Below, piece by piece: positions 61,072 to 64,000 of a DNA stretch of 64,000 bases. The DNA lies in NCBI GenBank assembly GCA_947167845.1, contig CAMVJQ010000002.1:1-64000 (forward strand), in the 5' to 3' direction. Below the pieces are notes generated by a model. The model was not told where the DNA came from and made no database searches. It worked only from the letters and a program-made list of their open reading frames with translations. Each line of letters opens with the position of its first letter. The stretch's first letter is position 1. This DNA is from an uncultured Prevotella sp. (GTDB lineage: Bacteria; Bacteroidota; Bacteroidia; Bacteroidales; Bacteroidaceae). The position numbers were made by a program, and so were the translations under genes.

Positions 61072-63273
61072 ATGATGATGACGAGAACATTCCTTGCGTA
61101 CCTTATTATGTGTATGGCTGGCTTGGCCGTGCTGACATCCTGCTCCAGTGGCAGCAAGGTGTACAAGATTGGTGTGTCGCAATGTGGTAAAGGGCGTTGG
61201 CGCGACAAGGTGAATCACGAGATGCTGGCAGCCCAGCACCTCTACCGTGAGGATGCAAAGGTGATCATCGCCAGTGCCGACGACAATACGCAGCAGCAAA
61301 TCAGGCAGATTGACAGTCTGGTCAGCCTGGGCATCGACTTGCTGGTGGTGGCCCCCAACGAGGCAGCCCCCATCTCAGCCGCTGTCTCGCGGGTCAGGGA
61401 CAAGGGCATCCCCGTGATCTGCTTCGACCGCAAGGTGGAGGCCGACAACTATACCGCCTTCATCGGATGCAGTAATGTGGAGGCAGGAAAGGCCGTCGGC
61501 ATCAACGTCGTCGACGTGGCCCGAGGGATGACGAATCAAAGACCTGTCCCCTTGATTCTGGAGGTGACTGGACTGATGAGCAGTTCGCCGGCCCGGGAGC
61601 GCCATCAGGGATTTGCACAGGCGTTGGCGGGGCACGACGAACTGGACTATGTCTGCCGCGAGGGTGACTGGAGTTCAGAGGAAACCTACCGCATCGTGAT
61701 GGAGCAAATCAAGACAGGCCGGCTGCCCGATATCGTGTTCTGCCATAACGACGGTATGGCAACGGGTGCCTACAAGGCTGTGGTGGAGACCGGGACGGAA
61801 GGCAAGGTCAGAATATTCGGTATCGACGGTATGCCGGGCGAAGGTCTCGACTACGTGCAGTTCGGCCATCAGACGGCCACGTATGTCTATCCTACAGGAG
61901 GGGATGAGATAGTCAGGCTGGCGCTCGACATCCTGACGGGCCGCCCCTACCAGCGGGAGAACAGGCTTCAGGGTATCCTCGTGGTGAAGGAGAATGCCTG
62001 GTCAGTGGCCGCCACCACCAATGAACTGCTCCGGCAGAATGAGAATCTGGTGGTGATCCAGGATAAACTGGAGAACTATTTCGGACTCTACAACATACAA
62101 AGCAAAATCATAGCAGTGTGCGTCTGTGCGATGCTGCTGCTGGTGGCGGGCATCCTGCTTATATGGCGGGCAGTGGTTAAGACACGAACCGCCAACCGAC
62201 GTATCCGGGCGATGCACGACGAGCAGACGGCCTTCTATACCAATGCCCGCCACCAGTTGCGCACTCCACTGACACTGGTGGCCGGACCTGTGAAGAAGAT
62301 ACAGGATGCCAAAGTGCTGAAGGGAGATTGGCAGGAATTGATAGACATCGTGGCAAGGAACATCGCGCAACTGGAGACCGTCGTCTCTGATGTGTTGAAC
62401 TTCAAGATGGGGGCTGGGCAGACAGTCGTTGATGATGCGTCGGCAGAATGGACTCTGCAGCATAAATCGGCGACGGAGAATTTGCAGGGGCAACGCCTGG
62501 CACAGATGAAGCAGGACGACTCTGATGAACTGGCCAATGTGCTGATAGTGGACGACAATGCTGATATGCGTCGCTATCTGCGTACGCTGCTTGCTGATAA
62601 GTTCTATGTCATAGAGGCACCTGACGGGCAGAGTGGTCTGAAACTGGCCCGGGAGTGCGTGCCCGACATTGTGGTCAGCGACGTGATGATGCCCGTGATG
62701 GACGGCCTGCAGTTCTGTCGTCGGCTTAAAGAGGACAATATAACCAGTCATATTCCCGTTATTCTATTGACGGCCCGCAGCGCAGAGTCGCAACAGGTGG
62801 AAGGCTATGAGCATGGTGCTGATGCCTATCTGATCAAGCCGTTCAGTGCCCCACTGCTTGTGGCCCGGATCTATAATCTGCTGAAAAACCGGCAGACGCT
62901 GCGTCATCTGGCGGATGCCAGGCAGGAGGAACAGCAGCCCCTATTGAGCACTCAGGATAAACTCTTTGCCGATGCCCTCAAGCAGGCCTTCCAGCGCAAT
63001 CTGCCGAATCCAGACCTGAAGATGGATGACTTGGGCGACGAGTTGGGGATGAGTCGTGTGCAACTCTATCGCAAGGTGAAAGCCCTGACAGGCACGTCGC
63101 CTGTGGAACTGCTGCGTGAGATGCGCCTACAGCGCGGTTATACGCTGATTACGACAACCACCAAGAGTATATCAGAAATAGCATACGAGGTGGGCTTCCA
63201 CACACCCAGTTATTTCTCAAATTGCTTCAAGAAACAATTCGGGCAGTATCCGACGGAACTGAGAGGGGATTGA
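61072..63273 (+). CDS. hybrid two-component regulator of the fructan locus, lacking the ATPase domain
   Basis: 733 residues. Lipobox-like LTSC (Cys24) in the signal region, a LacI/RbsB-type periplasmic sugar-binding domain (about 30-330: KIGVSQCGKGRWRDKVNHEM, IDLLVVAPNEAAPISAAVSR), a membrane helix (346-366), a dimerisation/phosphoacceptor domain with His394 in NARHQLRTPLTL, a receiver with Asp494-495 and phosphoacceptor Asp537 (VVSDVMMP), and a C-terminal AraC-type HTH. Only about 40 residues link the His domain to the receiver; the HATPase_c domain is absent. The sensor type matches the Bacteroides fructose sensor BT1754. It should control the adjacent PUL. Confidence 0.9.
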   Translation: MMMTRTFLAYLIMCMAGLAVLTSCSSGSKVYKIGVSQCGKGRWRDKVNHEMLAAQHLYREDAKVIIASADDNTQQQIRQIDSLVSLGIDLLVVAPNEAAPISAAVSRVRDKGIPVICFDRKVEADNYTAFIGCSNVEAGKAVGINVVDVARGMTNQRPVPLILEVTGLMSSSPARERHQGFAQALAGHDELDYVCREGDWSSEETYRIVMEQIKTGRLPDIVFCHNDGMATGAYKAVVETGTEGKVRIFGIDGMPGEGLDYVQFGHQTATYVYPTGGDEIVRLALDILTGRPYQRENRLQGILVVKENAWSVAATTNELLRQNENLVVIQDKLENYFGLYNIQSKIIAVCVCAMLLLVAGILLIWRAVVKTRTANRRIRAMHDEQTAFYTNARHQLRTPLTLVAGPVKKIQDAKVLKGDWQELIDIVARNIAQLETVVSDVLNFKMGAGQTVVDDASAEWTLQHKSATENLQGQRLAQMKQDDSDELANVLIVDDNADMRRYLRTLLADKFYVIEAPDGQSGLKLARECVPDIVVSDVMMPVMDGLQFCRRLKEDNITSHIPVILLTARSAESQQVEGYEHGADAYLIKPFSAPLLVARIYNLLKNRQTLRHLADARQEEQQPLLSTQDKLFADALKQAFQRNLPNPDLKMDDLGDELGMSRVQLYRKVKALTGTSPVELLREMRLQRGYTLITTTTKSISEIAYEVGFHTPSYFSNCFKKQFGQYPTELRGD

Positions 63274-63290
63274 TAAGCCTGCAGTGACTT

Positions 63291-63312
63291 TTTCGGGGAA
63301 GCCCCCCGAAGA
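63291..63312. terminator. hairpin between convergent regulator genes
   Basis: TTCGGGG (63292-63298) pairs with CCCCGAA (63304-63310). No long T-run; a bidirectional terminator is likely but weak evidence. Confidence 0.4.
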
Positions 63313-63372
63313 GTTCCACGCATTCCCGCTGACGCGTCTACCCGTTGCCTTTCCTGTAGGAGGGGGATGCGG

Positions 63373-64000
63373 CTATGAGATGTCGGAGGGGCTGACGCCA
63401 AACTCATCCTTGAAGCACTTCGTGAAGTAGGAGGGGGCGGAGAAACCGACCTCGTAGGCCACCTCCGAGATGCTCTTGGTGGTGGACTGCAGCAGTCGGC
63501 GCCCTTTCTGCAGCCGCGCCTTGCGCAACAGTTCCACGGGCGACTGCCCCGTGAGGGCTTTCAGTTTGCGGTACAACTGTACGCGCGAGAGTCCCAGTTC
63601 GGCGCCGATGGTCTCCACGCTCAGGTCGCTGTCGGTCATGTTCGCCTCGATGAAGTCGCGGAACTTCTGCAGGAAGGGGTCTTCTTTCTTTAATGAAGAA
63701 TGAAGAGTGGAGAGTGAAGAATTTGCTACCGAAGGGACACAAGAATTTGCTGCCGCCGAAGTCGGGTTCTCTGCCCCAGAATCGGTATTCCCCCCTGCCG
63801 CAGTTGGGAGGGCGGTGGCGGTTTGCGCACTGTGCATCATGATTTCTTCATTTTTGAACAGGTCTTTCAGCAGGATGCGGTTCTTCAGCAGATTGTCGAT
63901 GCGTGCCAATAGCAGTTCGGCCGGGAAGGGCTTGGTGATATAGGCATCGGCTCCGCTCTCATAGCCCTCTATCTGGTTGCGGCTCAGTGCGCGGGCTGTC
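63373..64000 (-). CDS. hybrid two-component/AraC regulator, C-terminal part (cut by window)
   Basis: The frame enters from the right edge. Visible are the end of a receiver domain (QIEGYESGADAYITKPFPAE), a linker of about 70 residues with LSTLHSSLKK, and a full AraC-type HTH (LSVETIGAELGLSRVQLYRK to FKDEFGVSPSDIS). The linker words come from AATGAAG-type heptamers at 63692-63716. It is convergent with the fructan regulator and shares its HTH layout; most likely another HTCS for a neighbouring polysaccharide locus. Confidence 0.85.
   Translation of the reverse strand, partial: TARALSRNQIEGYESGADAYITKPFPAELLLARIDNLLKNRILLKDLFKNEEIMMHSAQTATALPTAAGGNTDSGAENPTSAAANSCVPSVANSSLSTLHSSLKKEDPFLQKFRDFIEANMTDSDLSVETIGAELGLSRVQLYRKLKALTGQSPVELLRKARLQKGRRLLQSTTKSISEVAYEVGFSAPSYFTKCFKDEFGVSPSDIS

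Overview
The window reads as a chromosome segment of a gut-type Bacteroidota, most likely the Prevotella/Segatella lineage. Support comes from Bacteroidota promoters (TTTG, about 20 bp, TAnnTTTG) before many genes, few Shine-Dalgarno sites, SusC/SusD pairs, a hybrid two-component sensor of the AraC type, and families largely restricted to this phylum (DUF4271, DUF4248, DUF4960, DUF6089, DUF6242, smalltalk).

Layout. 1-2600: end of a uronate catabolism pair (kduD-like, kduI), two tiny double-glycine-leader peptides, a smalltalk micro-ORF and tRNA-Gln. 2632-17184: housekeeping genes, namely tyrS, yidD, rnpA, hemD, DUF4271, metK, an M16 protease, a SpoIIE-type phosphatase with a membrane partner, and xerD (minus strand), then aroQ, an O-methyltransferase, rbfA and a LolC/E-type permease (plus strand). 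17656-31246: a 13-kb accessory island bounded by two copies of the murI 3' end in direct orientation, sharing 237 identical bases. It holds a toxin-antitoxin-like pair with a GNAT enzyme, a three-lipoprotein operon (BMP-type binding protein; binding protein fused to a legumain-like protease; glycine-linker lipoprotein with a C-type-lectin-like end), a frameshifted HTH gene, VapE, a nested palindrome, DUF4248, 22-bp iteron-like repeats, an SLC13 transporter and an array of small genes separated by repeated terminator/promoter modules. 30901-38709: murI, three OmpH/Skp paralogs, bamA, uppS, DUF6089 and DUF6242 (envelope biogenesis). 38910-40838: a 31-residue membrane peptide and pckA.

41038-63273 is a fructan utilisation locus. 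A sensor-regulator (plus strand) is divergent from SusC-SusD-DUF4960-GH32. A second SusC-SusD-DUF4960 set follows, then GH32, a sugar permease and fructokinase. Glycan would be bound and imported by SusCD, cut by the GH32 enzymes, and free fructose taken up by the permease and phosphorylated by the kinase. The sensor lacks the histidine-kinase ATPase domain. The window ends in another AraC-type hybrid regulator.

The strongest candidates for undescribed biology are the murI-bounded island with its binding-protein/legumain/lectin operon and VapE-dyad-iteron module, the minimal double-glycine peptides, a 390-bp mirror-symmetric noncoding element at 52196-52585, and heptanucleotide repeats forming signal peptides.
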